NCBI RefSeq assembly: GCF_009727055.1
Contig: NC_052360.1
Coordinates: forward strand, 64,501,980-64,565,979
DNA: 64,000 nt
Direction of reading: 5' to 3'
Origin: Benincasa hispida
Lineage: Eukaryota > Streptophyta > Magnoliopsida > Cucurbitales > Cucurbitaceae
Part shown: piece by piece, positions 10,970 through 26,560 of the stretch
How positions within the stretch are numbered: position 1 is the first letter of the stretch
Layout of the letters: every line of letters starts with the position of its first letter
Translations under genes and position numbers: made by a program
The notes under the pieces: generated by a model
What the model was told of the DNA's origin: nothing
Databases searched by the model: none
Seen by the model: only the letters and a program-made list of their open reading frames with translations

Positions 10970-12209
10970 TGGTCTACCATGCTTTTAGCGTGTTCCAAAC
11001 TCATTAGTAACAACTCGTTATGTTGGGATATCAATTTTTTATGGAACATTTGCAGTTGATATATGTCACTTAGTTACTTTCTTTGCATCTATAAATGCAT
11101 ATGGTAATTAATTTGATATATTTTGCAAATGAACTATTTTCTAAACTTCAAGTTCACATTGATCTTTACGGGGATCTAAATGAGACAATAATGATACATT
11201 CCATGAAATTTCTTTTTCCAATTTCTTAATTCCTCCCCCTAATGTTGGAAAATTTGTCTCATCAAAATGACAATCGACAAATCATACAGTAAATACATCG
11301 TCCATCAGAGGTTCAAGATATTTAATTATTGACGGGGAATCATATCCAACCTACATTCCTTACCTCATTTGAGGACCCATCTTAGTGCATTGTGGTGGAG
11401 TAATTGGAACATATACTGCACACCTAAAAATTCTTATATGGGAAATATTTGGCTCATGACCATAAGCTAATTGTAATGGCCAGTACTTATGATATGCTAC
11501 TGGCCTAATACGTACAAGTGATATTGCATGCAAAATAGCATGTCCCCATACGGATGAAGGAAGCTTAGCTCTCATAAGTAATGGTATTGCAATTAATTGC
11601 AAACATTTTATAAATGATTATGCTAAATCATTTTGTGTATGAACATGAGCTATGTTCAACACTTATCCTAACCGACATACAATAATTAACAAAAGTTTGA
11701 GATGTAAATTCACCGGCATTGTCAAGACAAATAATTGTATAATCAGAAATTTGTGTTTTTAACTTAATTATTTAAGCAATAAATCTTGCGGATGCAAGAT
11801 TTGACTTGATAATAAGCACATGTGTGACCATCTACTGGATGTATCTATTAATACCATAAAATATCTAAATGGTCCACATATATCAACATGAATTCGTTTT
11901 TAAAAATGTAGGTGATTCAGTCTCCACTATAGTTGATGATGGTAATTCATTAAACTAAAGAACCTTTTGGTTCTTTAATGGGTGTCCATTTGAATTCTCA
12001 ATAATTATCTTCATCATTATAGATCATGGATGACCCAATCGGTCATACCAAATTGTAAATATGTCTGGATTTACGAACTTCAGGTTCATTGTTGCATATG
12101 TTTCAATTACTCGTATATGATTATAATATAATCTAGAAGATAAAGCAAACAACTCTTCAAATATATGTTTTTCATTTGAAACAGTGGATATGATATATAG
12201 ATATTCCAT
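10970..12209 (-). pseudogene. Copia integrase remnant (GAG-pre-integrase and integrase)
   Basis: The N-terminal piece (12024-12209) ends IWYDRLGHP, the copia GAG-pre-integrase signature. The best preserved later piece (11360-11602) reads LLMRAKLPSSVWGHAILHA, YHKYWPLQLAYGHEPNISH and FRCAVYVPITPPQ, typical of the end of the copia integrase core. Downstream, GYDSPSIIKYLEP, FVDCHFDETNFP and WNVSLLSHLDPR continue the C-terminal part to about 10970. There GRPVG is interrupted by the solo LTR. Many stops and frameshifts are present. A functional copy would insert the cDNA into the genome. Confidence 0.85.
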
Positions 12210-12280
12210 GTTATTCTTACTATCAGTTTCAATATGATAACCATTGCAATGTATATCTTTAAAACTTATAAGATTTTTCT

Positions 12281-12472
12281 TTATTGACTAGAGAACAATG
12301 CATTGTCAATTGTAAATTTTGTTCCTCTAGAAAAAATAATATATGCTTTTCCAAAATTTTCGATGAAGTTTGCATAACCTGGTATTATATTTACTCTTGC
12401 TTTCAGCATTTTTAATTTGGAAATGTATTTTTTATTTGTAAGTATTGTGTGCGTAGTTGCATTGTCTGTCAA
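12281..12472 (-). pseudogene. Copia aspartic protease-region remnant
   Basis: This 63-codon open piece reads MTDNATTHTILTNKKY, GYANFIENFGKAYI and SRGTKFTIDNALFS. It matches the copia protease region in which D-[SC]-A/GATTH is followed by a GxAxLIEGxGxA block. The start of the domain lies upstream in another frame. It would cut the gag-pol polyprotein in an active element. Confidence 0.75.
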
Positions 12473-12639
12473 ATATAGATTTTATTTGCTCACTTTTTAA
12501 ACACTCATCATATGAAAATGATCCATATTTATTTATTAAAAGAAAAATATTACAATAAGAGAAACAACACTTAAAAAAATATGAAGATAGATTTTATTTA
12601 TTTATATATATATATATAAACAACAACAACAATAACATT

Positions 12640-13690
12640 AAGTCTAGATATTCTTAAAATCAAAAGAAACACTTGATGTTCCATCAACTACGCCAATCTT
12701 CTCTTCAGGTGATTTAAAGAAGTTTGTCACATCCAAATTTGTCATATGAGATGGGTCAAATATATCATTATCCTGGTATGCAAAATTTGCTTCTACATTT
12801 TTCCCTTTTTTTCTTCAGGGAGGCTTGATAGAGGTCAACTAAGTGCTTTGACGTACAACAGGTACGTGACCAATGCTCAATCATTTCGCATCAGAAACAT
12901 TTATTTTTAACACTCTTTGAACTTTTATCTTGTGGAGTTTTTCCTTTGTGATCATCATTTTGTGTGATTTTTATGAAATTTAAATGATTAGAACGACCAC
13001 CACGAAAATAATAATTATTTCTTCCTCTACTACGGTCATGACCTTGACCACGGCCTCAACCATTATTATTAACATTTACAACATTCACTTTAGGGCATGG
13101 TGTTGTTTCAGTTGGTCGATATTCATAGTTCTTCATTAATAACTCGTTATTTTGTTCGGCCAGGAGAAGACATGAAATTAATTCAAAATATTGTTTAAAA
13201 CCTTTCTCTCGATATTGCTGCTGCAAGAGCATATTCGAGACATGAAATGTAGAAAATGTCTTATCTAACATATCCGCATCAATAATTTTCTTTTTGTATA
13301 ACAACAATTTCGAACTGATTTTAAATAATGCAGAGTTGTAAACACTTACTAATTTGAAATCTTGTAGCCTTAAGTGCATCTACTCATAACAAGTTTTAGG
13401 ATAATAACTATTTTTTTATGATCATACCTCTCTTTCAAATTTTTCCACAAGATACGAGGATTTTTTATTGTAAGATACTGAATTTTCAATCCCTTGTAGA
13501 GATGACGACGAAGGAAAATCATAACTTTTGTTTTATTCTGGCTGGATGTCATATTTTCGTCTTTAATAGTCTCCCCAAGATTCATAGCATCTAGGTGGAT
13601 TTCTGCATCAAGTACCCATGACAAATAATTATTGTCATTAATATCAAGGTCGAAAAATTCTAATCTTATGAGGTTTATCATGGCATCATT
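12640..13690 (-). pseudogene. Copia gag remnant with zinc-knuckle trace
   Basis: Two overlapping open pieces (13370-13681 and 13056-13379) in different frames carry the copia gag (UBN2-like) signature: NYLSWVLDAEIHLDAMNLGETI, KVMIFLRRHLYKGLKIQYLTI, WKNLKERYDHK, TFSTFHVSNMLLQQQYREKGF and LLLAEQNNELLMKNYEYRPT. Further down, a decayed zinc knuckle reads C-F-stop-C-EMIEHWSRTC near 12870-12910. A conserved tail (NFAYQDND, LDVTNFFKSPEEKIG) follows to about 12650. Gag forms the particle that packages the element's RNA. Confidence 0.85.
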
Positions 13691-13825
13691 ATCATAAAAT
13701 ATTGTACTTATGTTATAAATTTAATAGATATTGAATATGACAAATAATATTGAATTTATTAATTACAACGAAGAGGGAAAACCAACGTACCTTTAGGACC
13801 TACCTTTAGCGGAGAAAACGACAGG

Positions 13826-13842
13826 AGCTCGTACTGATAACG
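13826..13842 (-). promoter_or_regulatory. Primer-binding-site region of the copia element
   Basis: Directly after the 5' LTR the - strand reads CGTTATCAGTACGAGC. TTATCAGYACGA is common at this position in plant copia elements and is thought to pair with an internal part of initiator tRNA-Met. The identity of the primer is inferred from position and recall. Confidence 0.6.
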
Positions 13843-14201
13843 TGTTGTGAAATTGAGGGGCACGACATGAACACGGTTATAAAGAAAATATAATATAATA
13901 ATATTAAATACATAAATGAAATATAAAATAAAATAACTAAAAACATAAGATAACTAAAATTATAAAATTGGATAATATGAAAATAAATGGAATTTTGAAG
14001 AGAAATTCTCACTGATGTATATGTAGTTAGTTTTAAGATCCACCAAATGTCACTATAAAGGCAAAGTGGCAATTGGGATGGACACCAACATGGACACCAA
14101 ACATGAATAATTACAAGGCACATGGACAACATGAAAGGTGACACGTGATTTTTGGGACACTAAGCAACGAGCATCTATTTATTATTATAATATTCATAAT
14201 A
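13843..14201 (-). repeat. 5' LTR of the copia element
   Basis: Partner of 6801-7125 with the same ends on the + strand (TGTTGTGAAATTG...TTCATAATA). It contains extra segments, for example near 13915-13945 and 14040-14100, that the other LTR lacks or has lost. Confidence 0.9.
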
Positions 14202-14206
14202 AAAAG

Positions 14207-16055
14207 ATAAATTTGGTAATTAAATTAACTTTTGGGGAAAAAAAATATAAATTTAGTTTTTAAGGGATATTTGGTATGCATATTTAGAATCTTAAGCCTA
14301 AGGCATACATAGGAGATTTATGTAGTTTGAGTTTGAAAACTGTGTTTGGAGTGCAAGCTTATGAAGCCTGAGAATGAAGAGCAAATTTTTAACTCTTGAG
14401 TTTGTGAAATATTTTTTTTTGTACTGAATCAATGGTTAAATTTTAGATTGTTTTAAATTTGTTATCTTGATTATTTGTATATAATTATATTTAAAATACT
14501 CTAAAAAAAATTAGAAGAATATTTTTTTAAAAATAAAATAGAGATTTAACTAAAATTATAACTTTATTTAATTTATTGTTTTAATAATTTGATATTTTGA
14601 TTTTATTATATTTTGAAATAAAATTTCATAAACTTTTGTCACTTTATCTAATTAGAAAAAATTTGGATTTTTTACCATGAAATGCTAACTTCAAATTAAA
14701 TAAACTAGTAATTTAATCTTAAATTCAACGAAAAAATGATTGTATTTTTTTTAGTATGTATCAAATTACATTTGAAAAATAAGAAAATCATAGAGTTTGA
14801 ATTTTAATTTTTATTTGGCTGCTAAATTATTTCCAACATTATAATCTTGTAAGTTTAAAAAATGATTCTAAGCCTTCGAGCTAATTAAATTGACCAACGG
14901 AAAAAATGAAAATGTATTAAATTAAATTTGGGTTTTCTACACATATAATCTAAATAAATATACCTAATTACACAATTGTAGTCTAATGTGCTATTATTTT
15001 ACACCAAAATCGAACTCAATTTATTTTTTTAGCTCTCGTTAATATTCATTTTTTTATAAATATATAATAGTAATAATAACAATAATAATAATAATACCAA
15101 AAGAAGCATACAAGGGAAGTTTATTTGGTATATATAACATTATATATTTAAATGTTCTATATTTAACCAGCGTATACTTGATAAGTACATGAACAATACA
15201 ACTTATATGATATATCGTCTTAGAACAATATATTCGATATATATTTACAATTTCTAATATATTTGTAAATACACAAAAAAAAAAAAAAAAAAAAAAAACT
15301 ATGATATATACTATATATATTTACATTTTCATTGTGTTACCGATATATTTGACTTATACTTGAGATTGCAATAGGTATGTGATCAATTTTAAGTTATGAA
15401 CAAATAGAAGAAAATAAACAAAATCTCATAAAATGAAGTAAATATTAATTTTAAACCAACAAGGAAAGAGAGAGAGTTAAAAAATATAATATAGTAGTAA
15501 TAATAATTTAAAAATAAAACTCCAAAAGAACCAAAAAAAATTAGAAGAAATAAAAAGTGTATTTTAAAATATATTTTTGTAATCAAACAAATGGCGTGTT
15601 TGGAATGACTTAGAGAAAAGAGTTTTTTGAAAAATCATTTGTTTAAAATACTTTTGACAAGATATTCTTAAAATAAAAACATACACGTGTTTGGCAACTC
15701 TTTCTAAAAAGTAGTTTTATTTACAAGTTATTTGGTTTGTTATATACAATAAGTGCTTTTATTAATGTTTTCCAAGGTTAGCTGATGAAGATCGAGGTTG
15801 GTTGGTGGTGATTGCTAAAATTGGTGGCCAGAAGTTCGCCGGAAGTGGCGACTGAAGATTGGATGGCGACGGTCGTCGGAGGAGACGGTCGGAGTTGGAC
15901 GGAGGCAATCATCAGAAGTGTTGTCCGAAAGTTGTAGACAAACTTTATAGATTAAATTAAAAAAAAAATAATAATAAAAGAGAGAGATGACCCGTTGGGC
16001 TTAGCCATAGGAAATAGTATAGGAAACCAAGCTTCCTAGACCTTTGTTCCAAACG
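14207..16055. other. Intergenic, AT-rich; no gene seen
   Basis: No coding signal. There is a long A tract at about 15276-15298. A stretch at 15595-16050, bounded by GTGTTTGGAATGACT and GTTCCAAACGAGG, holds GTCGTCGGAGG-like words similar to the inside of the element at 17566-19202. It may be a related small element, but I could not confirm ends or a target duplication. Confidence 0.5.
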
Positions 16056-16541
16056 AGGGTTGGATTTAGGATTAGGGTTGGTGAAATTTCCCTCGGAGCG
16101 GGGAATCCCCGATTTGACTGGAGATGGGGCGAGGATGGGGAGGGTATCCCCATCCCATCCTCGATCCTAACCCTACCCTGATTAGATTNATCCCCATCCC
16201 ATCCTCGATCCTAACCCTACCCTGATTAGATTTTTAATATATATATATATATATCAGGTATTTTAACTTTTTACATTTAGCCTAGTTTTTCATTTAACCC
16301 AATCTAAGTCTAACTAAAGTGTCTAACTTGAATCAAAGAGAATTCTATGATTTTTTTTTAAAGGCCTCAATGGAAAAAAAAGGGAAAATGAGGAATGGGT
16401 TCCCATGGGGACCTATTTCCCGAAGGAAAATCCCCACCCCTTCGAGGGCAAGGATGGGGATGGGGAGCCCCCTCTCTGTCCGGCCCCAGCCCTATTGTCA
16501 AACCTATTTAAGATGCATAACCCATCCCAAATCCAACCCTT
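16056..16541. repeat. GC-rich repeat with inverted ends, interrupted by an N
   Basis: The left end AGGGTTGGATTTAGGATTAG and the right end CCCATCCCAAATCCAACCCT are inverted copies of each other. The inside is rich in GGGGATGGGG and its complement, unlike the AT-rich surroundings. An N stands at 16189, flanked by two identical 43-bp segments (16146-16188 and 16190-16232). I do not recognise the family. The open frame at 16319-16543 is probably incidental. Confidence 0.55.
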
Positions 16542-17562
16542 GAAATAAACGTCCTTAAACTTTAGGGTGTGATGAATTAGCCTCTAAAATTTCAAGTTTG
16601 TAATAAATTTAGTCATTGAACTTCAGTATGTAATGGTTTATTCATTGAACTTTAGTATGTAATGGTTTATTTCTTCTACTTTAAAATCTGTAACAATTTA
16701 ATTTCTTTTGTAAGAAGTATTGTGAAGATTTCACAGAATTGCTTATACTATAAGCAAATCGTTTGACTGATTAGTAATTAGATTCTTAAATTAACACTTG
16801 ACTTCATAAACATGAATATTTTGCTCCAACTCTTCCAAATTATCAAATGATTTAGAGCTCGTTTGATATTGTGCTTTACGTTTTCTAACATTGATAGTAG
16901 TATTTGAATGTAACATGTTCGTAATCTAATCAATTATAGTTGAATTTTAGATCTAAAGTTAGATGGTAATTATATTAATTTTTTTTATATATATATATAG
17001 ATTATAAATATTGTATCAAACACATTTTTAACTATTTGTTTAGATAGGGAGACAATTGCTATTTATGTGAGCAATATTCATAAATAGATTGAAAACATGG
17101 AATTCAATCTTATTTTTATTGAATAAGTTGTTTTCAAATCCATGTTTTTAGATCATTATGACACTTTTGGTAACGAACTTGTTTTTAGTTTTTTATATCT
17201 TTTAAATTTATACTGGTTTTCTCCCACATTTTCAATTATATTTTTAAGTGAATATAAAAATATACAAATTTATGGGTGGAAAAGTCTAATTTTCATAAGC
17301 AAAAAAAAAACAGAAACAAAATTATTATCAAACGAGACATACACAAGAGGATCAACGAGATAGAGACATTGTTAAATACTTAATTCCTTTGCTAACAAGC
17401 TGAAGTCCATCTCAATTTACGAGTCTTTGGTCAATAATTTTGTAACTAGTGGATATAGCGATTGTGTCGAGGATGCAACTCAGGTGTAGTAGGTCTTTTT
17501 CTACCTTAAAAAACAAGGTCGTGACTTCCTTGAAGGTGACATTGGAAGGTCCACCACCTCCT
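16542..17562. other. Intergenic, no gene seen
   Basis: AT-rich sequence with a local repeat of CATTGAACTTCAGTATGTAA and its variants at about 16615-16670, and a short TA repeat near 16990-17000. No coding signal above background. Confidence 0.55.
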
Positions 17563-17565
17563 TTA

Positions 17566-19202
17566 GGGGTTGTTTGGGGTGTAGAGTGGAGATAAGATGT
17601 TTGAAGTTCATATGTTTGTGGAGTTCATATATCTGTGGACTTCATATGTCTGTGTTTGGAGTGCAGAGTTTATATATATAAGTATCTGATGCAGTTTTTT
17701 GAAACTTTTTTCTTCAACAATATATTTTTATAATTACTATTTTTGTTTTGAAAATTTTTTATTCAACAATTCTTCTCATATTTGTTTGAATAAAATATGA
17801 ATTGCAATTTTTTCTTTTAATTTTCAATATTTTTTGGCAATGAGCAACAATTAACCAATTACATTTCTTGTAGAAATATGTTTATATAAAATGAGACCAA
17901 AGCGAAATCACAATTTTTTATTATAGCTAATTTTTTTTCCATGAATTTCATTATCATCATCTTCTTTTTCTTCTTCTTCCTATTATTGCTCTATATATTT
18001 TATTGTACCATGATTTTTTTAATTAAATCTCTCACATCATCGTAACAACCAATGGAATGTCGCCACATTTTTTCAACAATTTCACTTTCATTTCTTCTAA
18101 ATTTGGAGGATCATTAGAGAACAAATCTTTATTTTTCACTAATTTTTGCTGGAAAATGTTCCAAGTTTTTTCCCTTCATTTTATGGTTTTTTTTAATATA
18201 TGTTACGTATTTTTTAACTACATACATACTTTTCGTCTAAATATTATTAACACTCATTTTATATGTGAATTAAATTAAATAAAAAAAAATATTTTTTTAC
18301 AAATTTTTACGTATAAATATTGCACTTAATGTCAACATTTTTTGAAAAAATATATAATCAACAACCCTACAACATACTTTAATAGTCACCAGTCTTATAG
18401 TAGTTAGAAGTGGTTGTTGAAGTTGATTATCGAAGATGATTTTTGCTGGAGTTTGTAGTTGGAGGTGGTTGTCGGAGCCTAAATTTGGTTACATGAAGGT
18501 GTATTGGAGTTGGTTGTCGAGGTTTGTCATCGAATGTGGTTTTCGAATCCCGGAGTTAGTCGAGCAAAAGTGGTCGTCAAAATTGATCATCGAAGATGAT
18601 TTTCGTTGGAGATTGTAGTCGGAGGTGATTGTCGGAGCCCAACATTAGTCGCATGAAGGTGGAATTAGAGTTGGTTGTCGGAGTTTGAGTTGGTCGTCGA
18701 AGTTGCTCGCTCAAAGGTGATCATCGAAAGTGATTTTCATTGGAGTTTGTAGCCGGAATTGGTCATCGAAGTTTGTTGTTGGAGCAAATTGGTCGTCAGA
18801 GTTGGCAACGCAAATGTGATCGTCGAAGTTGGGTCACCGAGGTGGTTGTCAGAGGTCAAAATTGGTTGTCAGAGTTGGTCGCACGAAGATTGTTAGAGCT
18901 TGAAGTTGGTCGTCAGAACTATCATTAGAGGTGGTTTGTTGGAGTCTAAATTTCGTTGCCGAAATTGTAATCGGAGGTAGTTGTCGAAGCCCGGAGTTGG
19001 TCGTCAGAGTTATCATCGGAGGTGGTTGTCGGAGTCCAAAGTTAGTTCTTGCTTCTCGGAGTGTGACAATGGCTGATCGGTAGAGCCATTAAAAGCCGGG
19101 AGAGTTAGAGTACCAACTCAACTCCACAAACATTTAAAGTGGCCAAACAATGAGTTGGTATATTATACCAACTCAACCTATATTGGTGACCCAAACACCC
19201 CC
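17566..19202. mobile_element. PIF/Harbinger-like non-autonomous DNA transposon, copy 1
   Basis: The ends are GGGGTTGTTTGGGGTGTAGAG and, inverted, ...GACCCAAACACCCCC. The 3-bp target duplication TTA (17563-17565 and 19203-19205) is the PIF/Harbinger signature. The element is 1,637 bp and encodes no recognisable transposase. Its left part is AT-rich and includes TCATCATCTTCTTTTTCTTC. Its right part (about 18420-19040) is a GC-richer minisatellite-like array. A diverged copy lies at 39341-40752, with the same internal order. Confidence 0.75.
18420..19040. repeat. Minisatellite-like array inside the Harbinger-like element
   Basis: Imperfect units are built from GTTGGTCGTCGGAGTTG, GGTGGTTGTCGGAGCC and TCATCGAAGGTG, shuffled and diverged, with no constant period. 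Small open frames (18436-18618, 18740-18928) come from the low stop density of the repeat. The same array type is found at about 40090-40640. Confidence 0.65.
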
Positions 19203-19205
19203 TTA

Positions 19206-20519
19206 GTAGCTCGGAAATAGGTACGACTTGTTATTTCATTGCATTGATAAAAATCTAACTAGAAAAAGATCTCTCTACTAATTTGAGAGGAGAATTTCGT
19301 TGGTTTGACTAACAAACTACGTGAGAAAATATATTTTTTAACAATAAAATTATCTAAACATAGTTTGGCAATATTCTATTAGTGTAGTCAGCTCACAAGT
19401 GAAAAAAGATCATAAAAAAAGCCTAACATTTACATTTAAAGTTGTGAATGTCATTAACTTACTAATTAAGTACAAACATTAAATATTTTGACCTTTATTT
19501 AAAATCAACACCATTTCTCTCTCTTTTTTCTTTCAAATAGAAAAATCAACACCATTTTAGAAGCCATAAAATCTGTAAATCTGAATACAGAAAACTAATT
19601 ATGAAGTTTAGATTCATAATGATTTTTTTTATAATTAAAATTAGTATAATAATGATTCGTCAATTTGAACTAAAAAAACCGTCGATTGAACCTATCTTAG
19701 AAATTATTACATCATTTTCTCCCTTAAATTAGACTAGTTCCGATTCTTCGAATCTTCAAAACCATATTTAGAATATAACTATTTTTTTAAGGCAAGAATT
19801 TAGAATAAACTGGAAAGTTTATTTTCCAAAATAAAATAATTATAGTTTTGTACTCTTACAATGCATTCCCAAAACTTGATCATAATTACATTCTAGCACT
19901 ACTAAAAGTTATCATACAAGAACTTTGTTTTTTTCTTGGATTGAAATTTCATTGCGAATCATCCTAAAAGAATTTCTTCGTGAGGAATAAGAAATGCATT
20001 TTACGTTTCTCTCTCATTATTATTTAAAGATTATACACAATAATGAATAAACTATTTAATTGAAAAACTGATTTTTTTTTTGGAAAATTGAGAACTTTCT
20101 TAGAAACATAATTTAGTCGATCTTTTTAAAGAAGTTAAACGGAAAATATTTTATTGAAGAAACCCGCAAAGTTTCTACGGAGATTCTTTGCTCCGATACC
20201 TTCAAAATTAAATGGAAAATGACTGCATAGTAGATAGATGGTGATGGTCTACCATTAGAGTTACGTCTATAGCTCATAAAACGGCAACAAGAAGAATTTT
20301 TGAAGACTAAAGGGGTCAAAGACTAAAAACACGGAGTTGAAGCCCTTTCTTGCAAGGAAAGCAATTTAAAAATCCACGCGAAAATCCGAAGAATTAAAAT
20401 TGGTAAAAAAAAAAAAAAAAAAAAAAAAGAAAGAAAAAAAGAAAAAGAGAAAAAGAAATCCTTAAACACGGAAGAGGTCATTCATTCACTACCCATCCAA
20501 CGGGGCATCGAGTCTTTTT
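19206..20519. other. Intergenic region upstream of CUL1
   Basis: AT-rich, with an A-rich tract at about 20405-20456. No gene seen. The promoter of the cullin gene should lie at its right end. The sequence turns pyrimidine-rich and GC-richer from about 20500, but I cannot place a TATA box with confidence. Confidence 0.5.
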
Positions 20520-21143
20520 CACCCTCTCCCGACCGCTATCGCATTTCTCATACTTTTCGCCGTTGAGATTTTTCCGGCGGAGCTCTGTCGCCTTCTCTCT
20601 TCCTCCGCCATCATCATCTCTAGGGGGTTTCATTCTCGATTAGGAAATTAGGGTTTCGTCGACGACCGTTTCAGGTCGTTCTCTTTTTCTTGCTCCGATG
20701 ATGGCTTTTTATGGTGTTTTATGTGTGATTCTGGATCTACGTTTAGATCATTAGGATTGTTTTATTTTTTCGTTGTTTATTTCCCCCCTTGAATTTTGGT
20801 TCTTGTTGTTTATTTTACGTGTTTTGATTTTTCGTTGACGAAGGTGTATGATAAAGAACGAATGACGATGATACCTTGGATTTTATAGGAGCTTGTTTAT
20901 TCTCGCCTTCTCTATGATTTCTGGAGCTTCTTTTTTCAAGCTTATATTTTAATGGAGACGTTGCATTACTTTTGATTATTCTTTCATACATGGATGGAGG
21001 GGGTGAATTATCGATTTAGGGTTTTCTTTCTGTAGAACTGTGCTTTATCTATAGCACAAATGCCAACATCGAAGTCTGGTTTTATGATCTGCAGGTCTCT
21101 TTGAGTATTAGATTAGGTCTTCGATTGAGAGATTTGTGTCGCC
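20520..21143 (+). promoter_or_regulatory. CUL1: CUL1 5' untranslated region with leader intron
   Basis: The CT-rich leader (about 20520-20674) ends at TTTCAG|GTCGTT. An intron of about 420 bp (20675-21094) closes at CTGCAG, and a 49-bp exon follows to the start codon. The leader contains a telo-box, TTAGGGTTT, at about 20649-20657, a motif frequent in the 5' regions of housekeeping plant genes. The transcript start is inferred from composition. Leader introns are common in plant genes of this kind and can raise expression. Confidence 0.6.
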
Positions 21144-26156
<5,013 letters not shown>

Positions 26157-26560
26157 TCTTGCCTTAACCATGGGCAAGAGTGGTGAGCTGGTGCTATTCG
26201 AGATAGCATGAAAGGCTCGTGGCATAAGCGGGGCTTGAGCACGAGTAGGTGCTGCCTGCTGTAGCCTCTGTAGTCTGTGTGCCGCTTTTTCATGAAATCG
26301 TAAAACCAGGAGCTGATGAAAAGAAGGTTGTACATTTTGCCATCCAAACGAGGTTAGTGAAACCCCTGTTATAAGTTTGTGTGCGCTTTTGGGCGGAGAA
26401 GGGGGGGTAAAATTTGAGTTATTTTTATATAAGATGGTCCGATTTATATAATGAGTGGATCATTCTAAGTCAGTGTATTACGAGGACGTCCTGGACTTTG
26501 GTTGATTTTTAGTTGAAATTGTACATCTGTTGCTTTTTGATTGTTAATTTTGAATACTAA
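26157..26560 (+). other. CUL1 3' untranslated region (estimated)
   Basis: The sequence after the TGA stop is mixed in composition for about 250 bp (for example GGGGGGTAAAATTTGAG near 26403) and then becomes AT-rich. The transcript end is not visible as a clear polyadenylation signal, so the right border is an estimate. Confidence 0.4.

Larger units (their letters stand above)
6801..14201 (-). mobile_element. Ty1/copia LTR retrotransposon, complete in outline but decayed, with a nested insertion
   Basis: Two related LTRs (6801-7125 and 13843-14201) bound an internal region that reads on the - strand in the copia order: gag, protease, integrase, reverse transcriptase, RNase H. A 5-bp target duplication AAAAG flanks it (6796-6800 and 14202-14206). 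A polypurine tract (AAGGGGGAG on the - strand) directly precedes the left LTR and a primer-binding-like site follows the right one. The LTRs differ by many substitutions and several indels, so the insertion is not recent. All genes contain stops and frameshifts. A 1.84-kb solo LTR (9122-10964) splits pol between integrase and reverse transcriptase. Without that insertion the element would be about 5.6 kb. Confidence 0.92.
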
